Notes: generated by a model not told the origin, from the sequence alone. Counted from the first letter of the stretch, positions 38,761-47,153 are shown. The stretch is 64,000 nt of DNA from Janthinobacterium sp. TND4EL3 (GCF_900156175.1 NZ_FTMV01000006.1:186001-250000); one strand, 5' to 3'. Numbers and translations: made by a program.

Positions 38761-39210
38761 ATGAAAAATATCGACATCAAGATCCTCGACGCCCGCATGC
38801 AAGAACTGCTGCCGGCCTACGCCACCCCGGGCAGCGCGGGACTCGACCTGCGCGCCTGCATCAACGAGGCCATCACCATCGAAGCCGGCCAGACCGTGCT
38901 CATTCCGACCGGCCTGGCCATTCACATCGGCGACCCGTCGTATGCGGCCATGATCTTGCCGCGCAGCGGCATGGGCCACAAGAACGGCATCGTTCTGGGG
39001 AATCTGGTAGGCTTGATCGACTCCGATTACCAGGGCCAGCTGATGGTATCGACCTGGAACCGGGGCCAGAGCGCTTTTACGCTCGCCCCCATGGAGCGCC
39101 TGGCGCAGCTCATTATCGTGCCGGTGCTGCAAGTGGGCTTTAACGTCGTCGAGGAATTCGGCGACAGCGAACGCGGTGTTGGCGGTTTCGGCAGCACCGG
39201 CAAACATTAA
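38761..39210 (+). CDS. dut: dUTP diphosphatase
   Basis: Hydrolyses dUTP to dUMP, keeping uracil out of DNA and feeding dTMP synthesis. The 149-residue homotrimeric-type enzyme shows all five motifs: [44 protein letters not shown] and the C-terminal [11 protein letters not shown]. It follows coaBC by 30 bases, a common pairing. Confidence 0.97.
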   Translation: MKNIDIKILDARMQELLPAYATPGSAGLDLRACINEAITIEAGQTVLIPTGLAIHIGDPSYAAMILPRSGMGHKNGIVLGNLVGLIDSDYQGQLMVSTWNRGQSAFTLAPMERLAQLIIVPVLQVGFNVVEEFGDSERGVGGFGSTGKH

Positions 39211-39220
39211 GGATCGTCTT

Positions 39221-40324
39221 ATGCCAGGTTTCCGCCACATCGCCCCAGCCAAAACTTCGCTGCGCCATCTGGCCTCGCCACTGCTGGTGGCTTGCGTTGC
39301 CCTGCTCTCGGCCTGCACCACGCCGTCGACGACGGTCAGCGGCCCGTTCAACGTCGTGCCGGCGCCCGAAGCGCCGGCCCTGACGGCGCAGCAAAAGGCG
39401 GCGCAGGAGGAGTTGGTGAAGATGGTGGCGCTGCAGGACCGCCTGTCGAAAGTCTCGGCGCCCCTGCTGATCAACAACGCGGACCTGTGCAAGACATATG
39501 CGCGCAACCTGCTGGGCTTCACGGCGCAGAACAAGTATTCCTACCCTGGCATCTATGCCGACGCGGCGCAGGCGGCGCTCGGCTATGGCGAGCAGATGCA
39601 GGTGTCCGGCGTCTTGCCGGGCAGCGGCGCCGCCCGCGCCGGCTTGCGCAAGGGTGACGGCTTGCTGGCCGCCGAAGGCAAGCCGCTGCCGGCCGGTCCC
39701 AAGGCGGAAGGCCCGTTCGGCGCCATCGTCGGCCCGCTGGCCTCGAAAAGCGCCAGCCTGAACATGACCATCGCCCGCGACGGCCAGCAGCAGGATTTAA
39801 AGATTCCCGTCACGCGCGCCTGCGCCTTCCGCGTCGCCCTGGGCAATGCGGACAATATCAACGCCTATTCGGACGGCGCGCGCATCATGCTCACCCGCGG
39901 CATGATCAATGCGGCGCAAAACGACGAAGGCATCGCCTTTGTCATCGCCCGCGAAATGGCGCACAACATCCTCGACCACGCGCGCAGCCAGCGCACGGCA
40001 GGGACGGCCGGCAGCATCATCGACAGCCTGGGCGCCGTGCAGCCCGACGTGTCGATGCTGACGGGCGCCGCCGGCATCAAGGCTATGCCGCAGGAACTCG
40101 ACGCGCAAGCGGACGCCCTGGCCATCTACCTGCTGGCGCGCGCCGGCTACAATATCGACAACGCCGCCCGCTTCTGGCAACGCCTGTCCACGCAAGTGCC
40201 GGCCAGCGTCGCCAACGGCTACACGGCCCTGCACCCGGGCACCAACTCGCGCATGGCGGCCATCAACCGCGCCGTCATCGACGTGCGCGCCAAGCAGGCG
40301 GCGAAGAAGCCGCTCAAGCCTTAG
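39221..40324 (+). CDS. M48 metalloprotease-like lipoprotein with PDZ, altered zinc motif
   Basis: A 367-residue predicted lipoprotein (lipobox LLSAC, Cys32) with a PDZ-like segment (GSGAARAGLRKGDGLLA, about 134-150) and an M48-like domain (about 205-350). The family zinc motif HExxH reads R244-E-M-A-H248: the first His is Arg (codon CGC). The later Glu of QELDAQAD (E292) and the LHPGTNSRMAAI segment are kept. It is therefore either a pseudo-protease or one with an altered metal site. The start at 39221 follows TTAAGGATCG; the upstream frame overlaps dut. It is 10 bases after dut. Confidence 0.75.
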   Translation: MPGFRHIAPAKTSLRHLASPLLVACVALLSACTTPSTTVSGPFNVVPAPEAPALTAQQKAAQEELVKMVALQDRLSKVSAPLLINNADLCKTYARNLLGFTAQNKYSYPGIYADAAQAALGYGEQMQVSGVLPGSGAARAGLRKGDGLLAAEGKPLPAGPKAEGPFGAIVGPLASKSASLNMTIARDGQQQDLKIPVTRACAFRVALGNADNINAYSDGARIMLTRGMINAAQNDEGIAFVIAREMAHNILDHARSQRTAGTAGSIIDSLGAVQPDVSMLTGAAGIKAMPQELDAQADALAIYLLARAGYNIDNAARFWQRLSTQVPASVANGYTALHPGTNSRMAAINRAVIDVRAKQAAKKPLKP

Positions 40325-40483
40325 AACGCCTACCATAACCTGCTGCGCGTCGCGCTTTGCGGTCTGCGATGCTCACTGCCTCGGCGGCCCCGTGCCAGGC
40401 ACAGTTGCGCTTCTCGGCCACAAATCGCTGCCGCTCGCTACGGTTCTGTTAGACGTTCTTCATCCTGATCAAACAGGGTTTGC
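40325..40483. other. Intergenic stretch with no recognisable gene
   Basis: About 160 GC-rich bases between the M48-like gene and a convergent small gene. No open frame, T-run terminator or promoter stands out. Confidence 0.4.
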
Positions 40484-40624
40484 TCAGGCGCCGGGGAAGT
40501 TCGGGAAGTAGGTGCCCATGATCCAGGTCAGGGCGCCGCAGAACACCACGGCCAGAAACAGGATGACGAGCAGCTTGCCGAACTTGGGAATACCCTCTTC
40601 TTGCGTCTTGACTTCATTTGACAT
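40484..40624 (-). CDS. Small single-pass membrane protein
   Basis: A 46-residue protein with a charged N-terminus (MSNEVKTQEEGIPKFGK) and one membrane helix (about 18-37, LLVILFLAVVFCGALTW). A GGAG ribosome site lies 7-8 bases before the ATG at 40624, and TATACT (40655-40660, minus strand) is a good -10 about 30 bases upstream, so it looks expressed. It is divergent from xdhC. Function unknown. Confidence 0.7.
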   Translation of the reverse strand: MSNEVKTQEEGIPKFGKLLVILFLAVVFCGALTWIMGTYFPNFPGA

Positions 40625-40724
40625 GAAAATTCTCCGCAGGGTGGTGGAACAGGTAGTATATCCATAATCTTGAATACTATTCCATACTTTGCCGCAAACA
40701 TACGGCATGTAACTCCCGCGCCCC

Positions 40725-41732
40725 ATGGACAGCATCGACCTTGAAGTTCTGAAGACCAGCGCCGCGTGGCTCGCCGCCGGGCACCGCTGCGAACTGGTCA
40801 CCGTCATCAAGACCTGGGGCTCCAGCTCCCGCCCCGTGGGCGCCACGCTGGCCATCTGCGACGATGGCACGGTGGTCGGCTCCGTCTCCGGCGGCTGCAT
40901 CGAGGATGATTTGATCGACACCGTGCGCGTGCACGGCATCGTGCGCACGCGGCCCGACATCGTCAGCTACGGCATCAGCGCCGACGAGGCGCACCGCTTC
41001 GGCCTGCCCTGCGGCGGCACCATCGAACTGGCCATCGAGCCGCTGCATGCGGACAGCCGCGTGGCCGAACTGCTGGCGCGCCTCGAAGCGCACGAACTGG
41101 TCGAACGCCGCCTCGACCTGGGCACGGGCGCCGTCACCCTGCAAACCGCCGCGCCGGGCGCCGTGCTGGCCCTGGAAAATGGCGTGCTCACCACGCAGCA
41201 CGGCCCGCGCTGGCGATTGCTGATCATCGGCGCCAGCCAGCTGTCGCGCTTCGTGGCGCAAATCGCCATGGCCATGGATTACCACGTCATCGTCTGCGAC
41301 CCGCGCGAGGAATACCGGGGCGGCTGGAACGTGCCCGGCGTGCCCCTGCTGCACGCCATGCCGGACGACCTCGTACTGGAATTAAAGCTCGACAGCCGCA
41401 GCGCCGTCGTCGCCCTCACGCACGACCCCAAGCTCGACGACCTGGCCCTGATGGAAGCACTCAAATCCCCCGCTTTTTATGTCGGCGCCATCGGTTCGCG
41501 CGCCAACAACGCCAAGCGCCGCGAGCGCCTGCTGCAGTTCGACGTCAGCGCGGAGCAGCTGGCGCGCCTGCACGGCCCCATCGGCCTGTACATCGGCAGC
41601 AAGACGCCGGCCGAAATCGCCATTTCCATCCTGGCCGAACTGACGGCTGTCAAGAATGGCGTGCCCGATGCCCTGCAGATCCAGCACGCGGCCGCCCTGA
41701 CGCCGCCCAACCCTGGCCTCTGCGTGCGCTGA
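40725..41732 (+). CDS. xdhC: XdhC/CoxI family protein
   Basis: Family proteins bind molybdenum cofactor and help insert its sulfurated form into xanthine dehydrogenase-type enzymes. The 335-residue protein has the N-terminal XdhC/CoxI domain (VTVIKTWGSSSRPVGATLAI, GSVSGGCIEDDL, about residues 24-65) and a C-terminal Rossmann domain (LLIIGASQLSRFVAQIA near 165; FYVGAIGSRANNAKR near 250). No xanthine dehydrogenase gene is next to it. Its divergent neighbour is a small membrane protein. Confidence 0.88.
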   Translation: MDSIDLEVLKTSAAWLAAGHRCELVTVIKTWGSSSRPVGATLAICDDGTVVGSVSGGCIEDDLIDTVRVHGIVRTRPDIVSYGISADEAHRFGLPCGGTIELAIEPLHADSRVAELLARLEAHELVERRLDLGTGAVTLQTAAPGAVLALENGVLTTQHGPRWRLLIIGASQLSRFVAQIAMAMDYHVIVCDPREEYRGGWNVPGVPLLHAMPDDLVLELKLDSRSAVVALTHDPKLDDLALMEALKSPAFYVGAIGSRANNAKRRERLLQFDVSAEQLARLHGPIGLYIGSKTPAEIAISILAELTAVKNGVPDALQIQHAAALTPPNPGLCVR

Positions 41733-41800
41733 CGCCTGAAAAGCAAGAAACAAGATGCGCCAGCGGCGCGCCCCTGCTACCTTCCCTGATTTTGGCCACC

Positions 41801-42712
41801 ATGACCCTGCTGCACTGGACCCTCCCCCTGCCCGCCGGCTACCGCCGCGACGACGTCATCGCCTTCCACAGCCGCGACGGGGAAGCCGTGGCCGAACAGG
41901 TCACCGCGACAGGCCTGCGCAAGGGCATCCTGCTTGCCGGCGTGCCTGTCGTGCTGGACGTGGCCTTCACGGACGATGCGGCCGCCTGCCGCGCCGAAAT
42001 CGACGGCGGCGCCAGTGACGCTCTGCAAACGGCGCTGCACGGCGCGCTGCTCAACATCCTCGGCCTGCGCATCGACCCGCAGCCGTTTGCCCGGCTGGCT
42101 GCCGCCGATCCGCTGCTGGCGCCTTTGATCCGCATCAATCCGGGCTTGCGCATCGTGCAATCGGCCAGCCCCTTCGAGGCGCTGACGTGGGCCATCATCG
42201 GCCAGCAGATCAACCTGCCGTTCGCCATCGCCCTGCGCCGCACCTTCATTCTGCAGGCGGGGCGCCGTCATGCCAGCGGCTTGTGGTGCTACCCGGAGGC
42301 GCACGACGTGGCGCGGCTGTCCGTCGAGGATTTGACCAGCCGCAAATTCTCGCGCGCCAAGGCGGAGACCGTGCTGCGCCTGGCCGGCCTCGTCGACGAG
42401 GGGGAACTGTCGCTGGAGCTGCCTTCCTCCGGCGACGTGGCGGCCATATCGCAGGCGCTGCTGGCCGTGAAGGGCATCGGCCCGTGGACCGTCAATTACG
42501 CGCTGCTGCGCGGCTACGGCTATGCCGACTGCTCGCTGCACGGCGACGTGGCCATCCGCGCCGCCCTGCAAAAGCTGCTCGGCGAAGAAACAAAGCCGGA
42601 CGTGGCGCGCACGGAAGAGTGGCTGCGCCAGTACGCGCCGCACCGCACCATGGCGGCCGCCCACCTGTGGGCCAGCCTGCACCCGAAAAATAATCCGCCA
42701 GCGGTGGAATAA
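41801..42712 (+). CDS. alkA: DNA-3-methyladenine glycosylase II (AlkA-type)
   Basis: Base-excision glycosylase removing alkylated purines. The 303-residue protein has an N-terminal AlkA-type domain, then the helix-hairpin-helix domain (LLAVKGIGPWTVNYALL, about 221-237) with the catalytic Asp249 in HGDVAIRAAL. ALTWAIIGQQINLPFA (about 127-142) is the family's conserved helix. The ATG at 41801 was preferred over an in-frame TTG at 41792. No Ada regulatory domain is fused. Confidence 0.88.
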   Translation: MTLLHWTLPLPAGYRRDDVIAFHSRDGEAVAEQVTATGLRKGILLAGVPVVLDVAFTDDAAACRAEIDGGASDALQTALHGALLNILGLRIDPQPFARLAAADPLLAPLIRINPGLRIVQSASPFEALTWAIIGQQINLPFAIALRRTFILQAGRRHASGLWCYPEAHDVARLSVEDLTSRKFSRAKAETVLRLAGLVDEGELSLELPSSGDVAAISQALLAVKGIGPWTVNYALLRGYGYADCSLHGDVAIRAALQKLLGEETKPDVARTEEWLRQYAPHRTMAAAHLWASLHPKNNPPAVE

Positions 42713-42769
42713 ACGGGCAGCACCGCGCGTCTATCCCTTGCAAGCCCCCAAAACCTCAAGGAGACCATC

Positions 42770-43141
42770 ATGCGCTTTACTACTTTTGCCGCCACCGCCC
42801 TTTTCACCGCCTTGTCCGCCCCCCTCGCCTTCGCCGCCGACGTCATGCCCGCCAACGGCATGCTGGTCAATGCCGGCGGCATGACCGTGTACGTGTTCGA
42901 CAAGGATGTCGCCGACAGCGGCAAGAGCGCCTGCAGCGGCGGCTGCCTGGCCGCCTGGCCCGCCGTCATCGCCACCGAAGCGGCGCCCGCCGCCCCCTAC
43001 GGCAGCATCAAGCGCGAAGACAATGGCGCCATGCAGCTGACCTACAAGGGCAAGCCCCTGTACCTGTACAAGGAAGACAAGAAGCCGGGCGACGTTGCCG
43101 GCGACAATTTCAAGAACGTGTGGCACGTCGCCAAGCCTTAA
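42770..43141 (+). CDS. Secreted repeat protein (COG4315-like)
   Basis: A 123-residue exported protein with a signal peptide (1-22, ending AFA) and two copies of the short secreted repeat: NGMLVNAGGMTVYVFDKD...CSGGCLAAWPAV and MQLTYKGKPLYLYKEDKKPGD...WHVAKP. The paired Cys residues in CSGGC could form a disulfide. Start supported by AAGGAGA. It is followed by an ECF sigma factor gene 21 bases later, so its transcription may be tied to that sigma/anti-sigma pair. Biological role unknown. Confidence 0.85.
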   Translation: MRFTTFAATALFTALSAPLAFAADVMPANGMLVNAGGMTVYVFDKDVADSGKSACSGGCLAAWPAVIATEAAPAAPYGSIKREDNGAMQLTYKGKPLYLYKEDKKPGDVAGDNFKNVWHVAKP

Positions 43142-43162
43142 GCATCGCGCCGCGCCGCCACG

Positions 43163-43684
43163 ATGAGCACGCCAGAGGACAGCCGCCAGCTGCAAGCCTG
43201 CCTGCCCGGCCTGCGCCGCTACGCGCGCGCGCTGGTGGGCGCCGTTCACGCGGACGACCTGGTGCAGGACACCGTGGAGCGGGCCTGGCGCAAGTTCGAC
43301 CAGTGGCAGCGGGGCGGCGAGATGCGGCCCTGGCTGTTCTCCATCATGCATAACCTGCACGTGGACCAGCTGCGCCGCCCCGGCCTGGACTTGCAGGAGC
43401 TCGACGATGACACCGTGCTGCCCGCGCCGGAACGCGCGCCGGGGCAGTCCATCGCCATCGGCGAGATGGATGCGGCGCTGGCCCGCTTGCCGCTGGCGCA
43501 GCGCGAAGTGATATTGCTCGTCGCGCTGGAACAGATGCCCTACGAGCACGTGGCGGCCGCCCTGGGCATCCCCGTCGGCACCGTCATGTCGCGGCTGTCG
43601 CGCGGACGGGACAAACTGCGCGCGCTGCTCGACGGCCGCCCCGCCGGCGACGGCGGCGCGCCCACCCTGAAAGTCGTGAAATGA
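43163..43684 (+). CDS. ECF-type RNA polymerase sigma factor
   Basis: A 173-residue sigma-70 family factor. Region 2 is LPGLRRYARALVGAVHADDLVQDTVERAWRKF (about 13-45) with region 2.4 following (MRPWLFSIMHNLHVDQLRR), and region 4 (about 105-160) contains the helix-turn-helix YEHVAAALGIPVGTVMSRLSRGRDKL. It overlaps the next gene by ATGA, and that gene encodes a membrane anti-sigma candidate. The regulon cannot be told from the window; the preceding secreted-repeat gene is the obvious candidate. Confidence 0.9.
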   Translation: MSTPEDSRQLQACLPGLRRYARALVGAVHADDLVQDTVERAWRKFDQWQRGGEMRPWLFSIMHNLHVDQLRRPGLDLQELDDDTVLPAPERAPGQSIAIGEMDAALARLPLAQREVILLVALEQMPYEHVAAALGIPVGTVMSRLSRGRDKLRALLDGRPAGDGGAPTLKVVK

Positions 43685-44481
43685 CAAGGCAAGCCATCAG
43701 CGAAGCGCAATTGCACGCCCTGGCCGACGGCGTCCTGCCCGAGGAACAGCGCCCGGCCGTCGATGCCCACCTGCGCGCGCATCCGCAGGACGCCGCCCGC
43801 GTCGACGCGTGGCGCGAGCAAAACCGCCAGTTGCGCGCCCTGTTCAATCCCGTGCAGGAAGAAGCCGTGCCGCGGCACTTGCTGCAGGCAGCGGCGCCGC
43901 CGGCGGCAAACCGTGGCTGGTATCGCCCCGCCATGCAGGCGGCGGCAGCCGTCGTGCTGGTGGTCGCCGGCGGCGCGGGCGGCTGGCTGCTGCGCGGCGG
44001 CGATGGCGATGGCGGCAACAGCGTGACCGCCAGCGCCAGCCCGGTCTCCCTGGCGCGCAGCGCCGCCATCGCCCACGCCGTCTACACGCCCGAAGTGCGC
44101 CACCCCGTGGAAGTGGGCGCGGAACAGGAGGCGCACCTGGTGCAATGGCTGTCGAAGCGCCTGGGCACGCAGCTGCAGCCGCCCGTGCTGTCGCCGCTGG
44201 GCTACCAGCTGATCGGCGGGCGCCTGCTGCCCGGCGACGGCGACGGCCCCGTGGCGCAATTCATGTACGAGGATGGCGGCGGCAAGCGCCTGACCCTGTA
44301 CGTGGCGAAGGAGCGGGCAGGCAGGCAGGAAACGGCGTTCCGCTACACGCAGGAAAAGGAGCTGAGCGTGTTTTACTGGATCGACGGCCGGCTCGGCTAC
44401 GCCCTCTCGGCAAACCTGCCCAAAAAGGAGCTGGGCAAGATCGCCGACGCCGTGTACGCGCAGCTGGAACAGCCTCGCTGA
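43681..44481 (+). CDS. Membrane anti-sigma factor (putative)
   Basis: A 266-residue protein with an N-terminal cytoplasmic anti-sigma-like domain (about 1-60; LHALADGVLP, AVDAHLRAHPQDAARV), one membrane helix (about 85-104) and a periplasmic domain of about 160 residues. The HxxxCxxC zinc motif of ZAS-type anti-sigmas is absent (no Cys in the N-terminal domain). Start overlaps the sigma factor stop (ATGA), indicating translational coupling. Likely keeps the sigma factor inactive until an envelope signal is sensed. Confidence 0.82.
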   Translation: MTRQAISEAQLHALADGVLPEEQRPAVDAHLRAHPQDAARVDAWREQNRQLRALFNPVQEEAVPRHLLQAAAPPAANRGWYRPAMQAAAAVVLVVAGGAGGWLLRGGDGDGGNSVTASASPVSLARSAAIAHAVYTPEVRHPVEVGAEQEAHLVQWLSKRLGTQLQPPVLSPLGYQLIGGRLLPGDGDGPVAQFMYEDGGGKRLTLYVAKERAGRQETAFRYTQEKELSVFYWIDGRLGYALSANLPKKELGKIADAVYAQLEQPR

Positions 44482-44511
44482 ACCGCGTATCGCCGCCAGG
44501 ACAGCGCCGGC

Positions 44512-45720
44512 TTACTGCGCCCGCTTGCGCCACAGCGCCAGCTGCAGCAGCACCGCCATGGCGGCCACCACGGCGGCGCCGGCCGCCAGCAGCCATGCGG
44601 GCCAGTCCAGCAGGAGCAGCAGCCCGCCCATGGCGGCGCCGATGGCGCTGCCCAGGTACAGCGCCGATTCATTGAGGGCGATGGCCAGGTTGCCGTCGCC
44701 CTGCCGCGCGCGCGCGTCCAGCAGCTGCTGGTTCTGCGGCACTTGCAGGGCCCAGCCGGCCGCGCCCCACAGCACGATGGGCGCCAGCATCAGCCACGCC
44801 GACCAGCCGGCCGCCAGCGGCAGCGCGCACAAGGCCAGCGCCAGCAGCAGCAAGATGAACAAGGTCAGCTTCGGCGGCCGCACCTTGTCGGCCCATGGCC
44901 CGACCAGCACGCTGCCCGCGATTCCCCCCACGCCCCAGGCCCACAGGAAGGGCGTGGCGGAGATTGCCGTCCCCTGCGCGGACCACGCCAGCAGCGGCGC
45001 GATAAACGTGTACATGCCCAGGCTGGCGATGGCCGCCAGCAGCGACACGAGCAGGATGGCCAGCACCTGCCCGTCGGCCAGCAAGGCCAGCTTGCGGCGC
45101 AACGAGGTCGCCGCCACTTCCGGCAGCACCGGCAGCTGCCACAGCAAGCCCGCCAGCGCCAGCGCGCCGAGGCTGGCGACCAGCCACAGGGCCGCCGTCC
45201 AGCCCAGCTGCTGCGCCAGCAGCAGGCTCAATGGCACGCCCAGCACCGTGCCGCCCGCCATGCCGCCCATGATCACGGCGATAGCCTTGCCGCGCTGCGG
45301 CGCCGCCGCCACGCCCGCCGCCGCAGCGATGCCCAGCGCCAGGTAGACACCCGCGCCCACGCCGGCGACGGCCCGCCACAGCAGCAAGCCGGCAAAATCG
45401 CCGGCCAGCGCGCTGGCCCCGTTCGCCAGCACGAATACGCCCAGTGCGCCCAGCAGGCCAGGGCGCTGCGCACGCGCCGGCAGCAAGGCCACGACAAGAG
45501 GCGAGCCGAGGCCGTAGGCCAGCGTGAACGCCGTCACCAGCTGCGCGGCCATCGCCACGGACACGGAAAACGCGCCGGCGATCAGCGGCATCAGCCCCGC
45601 CGTCACATACGACGCCATGCCCAGCGCGAAGGCGCCCATGGCGATCAGGTAGACGGTGGCGGGCAGCGCGACGGCGGTCGCAACTGCGGGCGCGCGGGAA
45701 GAGTAATCGGACATGGGCAC
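44512..45720 (-). CDS. MFS transporter (drug-efflux or sugar-efflux type)
   Basis: A 402-residue inner-membrane protein with about 12 hydrophobic helices. Conserved stretches include ALGMASYVTAGLMPLIA in the first helix region and AVIMGGMAGGTVLGVPLS. It resembles the DHA1/AraJ-like efflux branch; the substrate is not evident. It is divergent from an HTH regulator gene with a shared 104-base promoter region that has an inverted repeat, the usual plan for a regulated exporter. Confidence 0.87.
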   Translation of the reverse strand: MPMSDYSSRAPAVATAVALPATVYLIAMGAFALGMASYVTAGLMPLIAGAFSVSVAMAAQLVTAFTLAYGLGSPLVVALLPARAQRPGLLGALGVFVLANGASALAGDFAGLLLWRAVAGVGAGVYLALGIAAAAGVAAAPQRGKAIAVIMGGMAGGTVLGVPLSLLLAQQLGWTAALWLVASLGALALAGLLWQLPVLPEVAATSLRRKLALLADGQVLAILLVSLLAAIASLGMYTFIAPLLAWSAQGTAISATPFLWAWGVGGIAGSVLVGPWADKVRPPKLTLFILLLLALALCALPLAAGWSAWLMLAPIVLWGAAGWALQVPQNQQLLDARARQGDGNLAIALNESALYLGSAIGAAMGGLLLLLDWPAWLLAAGAAVVAAMAVLLQLALWRKRAQ

Positions 45721-45756
45721 GCTTTCGGGAAGAAAGCAGGCATTCTGGAATACAAT

Positions 45757-45783
45757 ATAAACAATTACAATTTAACTGTTTAT
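45757..45783. promoter_or_regulatory. Inverted repeat in the MFS-HTH divergent promoter
   Basis: ATAAACA-N13-TGTTTAT in an AT-rich stretch between the two start codons. It is a good operator candidate for the adjacent HTH regulator. A precise -10/-35 pair was not resolved. Confidence 0.5.
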
Positions 45784-45824
45784 GCTATTACTGGCAGCAA
45801 CAGGCTCACAGGAAAGACCGCACC

Positions 45825-46625
45825 ATGCGCACTTTGGCCCGCACCCGCCACGAACTGGCCGCCTACCTGCAGGCGCGGCGCGCGCGGCTGTCGCCCGAGG
45901 ACGTGGGTTTGCCCGGCGGCGGGCGGCGCAGGACGCCGGGCTTGCGCCGCGAGGAAGTGGCGGCGCTGGCCGGCGTGGGGCTGACCTGGTACACCTGGCT
46001 GGAACAGGGGCGCGACATCGGCGTCTCCAGCGCCTTCCTCGACAAGCTGGCCGAAGTGCTGAAACTGGACGCGGGCGAGCGCCGCCACCTGTTTTTGCTG
46101 GCCCATGCGCGCCCGCCCGCCGAAGAGGGCAAGACGTTTTGCGTGGTGCCGCCGCCCGTGCGCCGGCTGATGCACGAACTGGCGCATCCGGCCTATGTGC
46201 TCAACCTGCGCTGGGACGTGCTGGCGTTCAATGCGCAAGCGGACACCCTGTTCGGCTTCGGCGCGCATGTGCCGGCGCGGCGCAACCTGCTGTGGCTGTT
46301 GTTTACCGATCCCCTGCTGCGGTCACGCTTCGCCGGCTGGGAAGAGCAGGCGCCGCTGATGCTGTCGGGCTTTCGCCGCGACTATGCGCGCGCCACGCGG
46401 GAAGCGGACATCCACGCGCTGGTGCAGGAACTGGAAAAGGTCTCGCCCGAATTCAAGCTATGGTGGCGCCGCCACGACGTGCATGCGCCGTGTGACGGCG
46501 TGCGCCAGCTGGACGTCGGCGGCGAGCGGGTCGCGTATGAACACACCTCGCTGACCATCGATGCGGACCGCCACTTGCGGCTGGTCGTGTATGCGCGCCA
46601 GGTGGCGGAAGCGATCTCGCCGTAG
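45825..46625 (+). CDS. XRE-family HTH regulator with MmyB-like sensor domain
   Basis: A 266-residue regulator. The N-terminal HTH (about 5-85) has RRTPGLRREEVAALAGVGLTWYTWLEQGR, the hallmark of MmyB-type XRE regulators, and the C-terminal part (about 100-255; WDVLAFNAQADTLFG, EFKLWWRRHDV) is the MmyB/PAS-like ligand domain. It probably controls the divergent MFS gene. A hairpin 5 bases after its stop is oriented as a terminator for the tRNA gene on the other strand. Confidence 0.88.
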   Translation: MRTLARTRHELAAYLQARRARLSPEDVGLPGGGRRRTPGLRREEVAALAGVGLTWYTWLEQGRDIGVSSAFLDKLAEVLKLDAGERRHLFLLAHARPPAEEGKTFCVVPPPVRRLMHELAHPAYVLNLRWDVLAFNAQADTLFGFGAHVPARRNLLWLLFTDPLLRSRFAGWEEQAPLMLSGFRRDYARATREADIHALVQELEKVSPEFKLWWRRHDVHAPCDGVRQLDVGGERVAYEHTSLTIDADRHLRLVVYARQVAEAISP

Positions 46626-46629
46626 AACG

Positions 46630-46664
46630 AAAAAACCGCTGGCCCCCTTGCGGGGAACCAGCGG
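46630..46664 (-). terminator. Terminator of the first initiator tRNA gene
   Basis: On the minus strand, CCGCTGG pairs with CCAGCGG, with CCCC/GGGG inside, followed by a run of six T (46635-46630). It begins 8 bases after the tRNA 3' end. Confidence 0.8.
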
Positions 46665-46672
46665 CTTCGAAT

Positions 46673-46749
46673 TGGTTGCGGGGACAGGATTTGAACCTGT
46701 GACCTTCGGGTTATGAGCCCGACGAGCTGCCAGACTGCTCCACCCCGCA
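46673..46749 (-). tRNA. Initiator tRNA-fMet (CAT), copy 1
   Basis: 77 bases including an encoded CCA, anticodon CAT. The three consecutive G-C pairs of the anticodon stem (GGG-CTCATAA-CCC) mark it as the initiator rather than the elongator. The D-arm (GGAGCAGTCTGGCAGCTC) matches bacterial initiators. Position 1 is T opposite A72, giving a weak U-A pair instead of the C-A mismatch of E. coli. A second identical copy lies 141 bases away, each with its own promoter and terminator. Confidence 0.93.
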
Positions 46750-46754
46750 CTCGA

Positions 46755-46784
46755 ATTATATACCAGATTGTTGCGCGGCGTAAA
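46755..46784 (-). promoter_or_regulatory. Promoter of initiator tRNA copy 1
   Basis: TATAAT (46760-46755) with TTTACG 18 bases upstream (46784-46779), on the minus strand. Only 5 bases separate the -10 from the tRNA 5' base. Confidence 0.6.
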
Positions 46785-46845
46785 GGGCATGAATTGACAA
46801 TGTCTTTCCTCCCCGTCCGGCGGATACTCTTTCTGGCCGGAAATG

Positions 46846-46884
46846 GAAAAAGCCGCCGATCTTTTGCAAGAATCAGCGGCTTTC
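46846..46884 (-). terminator. Terminator of the second initiator tRNA gene
   Basis: On the minus strand, AAAGCCGCTGAT pairs imperfectly with ATCGGCGGCTTT and ends in a T-run, 7 bases after the tRNA 3' end. Confidence 0.7.
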
Positions 46885-46890
46885 CGGTAT

Positions 46891-46967
46891 TGGTTGCGGG
46901 GACAGGATTTGAACCTGTGACCTTCGGGTTATGAGCCCGACGAGCTGCCAGACTGCTCCACCCCGCA
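46891..46967 (-). tRNA. Initiator tRNA-fMet (CAT), copy 2
   Basis: Identical to copy 1 over all 77 bases, including CCA, the GGG/CCC anticodon stem and the weak U1-A72 position. It has its own upstream -10 and its own terminator, so the two copies are separate transcription units rather than one tandem transcript. Confidence 0.93.
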
Positions 46968-46972
46968 CTCGA

Positions 46973-47002
46973 ATTATACGGGCAAACAGGCGGCTTAGGC
47001 AA
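46973..47002 (-). promoter_or_regulatory. Promoter of initiator tRNA copy 2
   Basis: TATAAT (46978-46973) with TTGCCT 18 bases upstream (47002-46997), on the minus strand, and only 5 bases between the -10 and the tRNA 5' base. Confidence 0.65.
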
Positions 47003-47153
47003 TAGCTATCTCAACTTAGGCTGCAATAGAGCCATTTAATTATAAAACCTGGCCAATTACCGGTTGGCATAGTGTCCGCTCGTCACGCCACACAGCGCGC
47101 AATCGGTGTACAGTAAGCGTTACACCCGACATCCATTTTTCCGAAGCCTGCCC

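Noticed and set aside
46673..46967. Repeated 77-base units considered as a CRISPR or mobile repeat
   Set aside because: They fold as complete initiator tRNAs with CCA and individual promoters and terminators.
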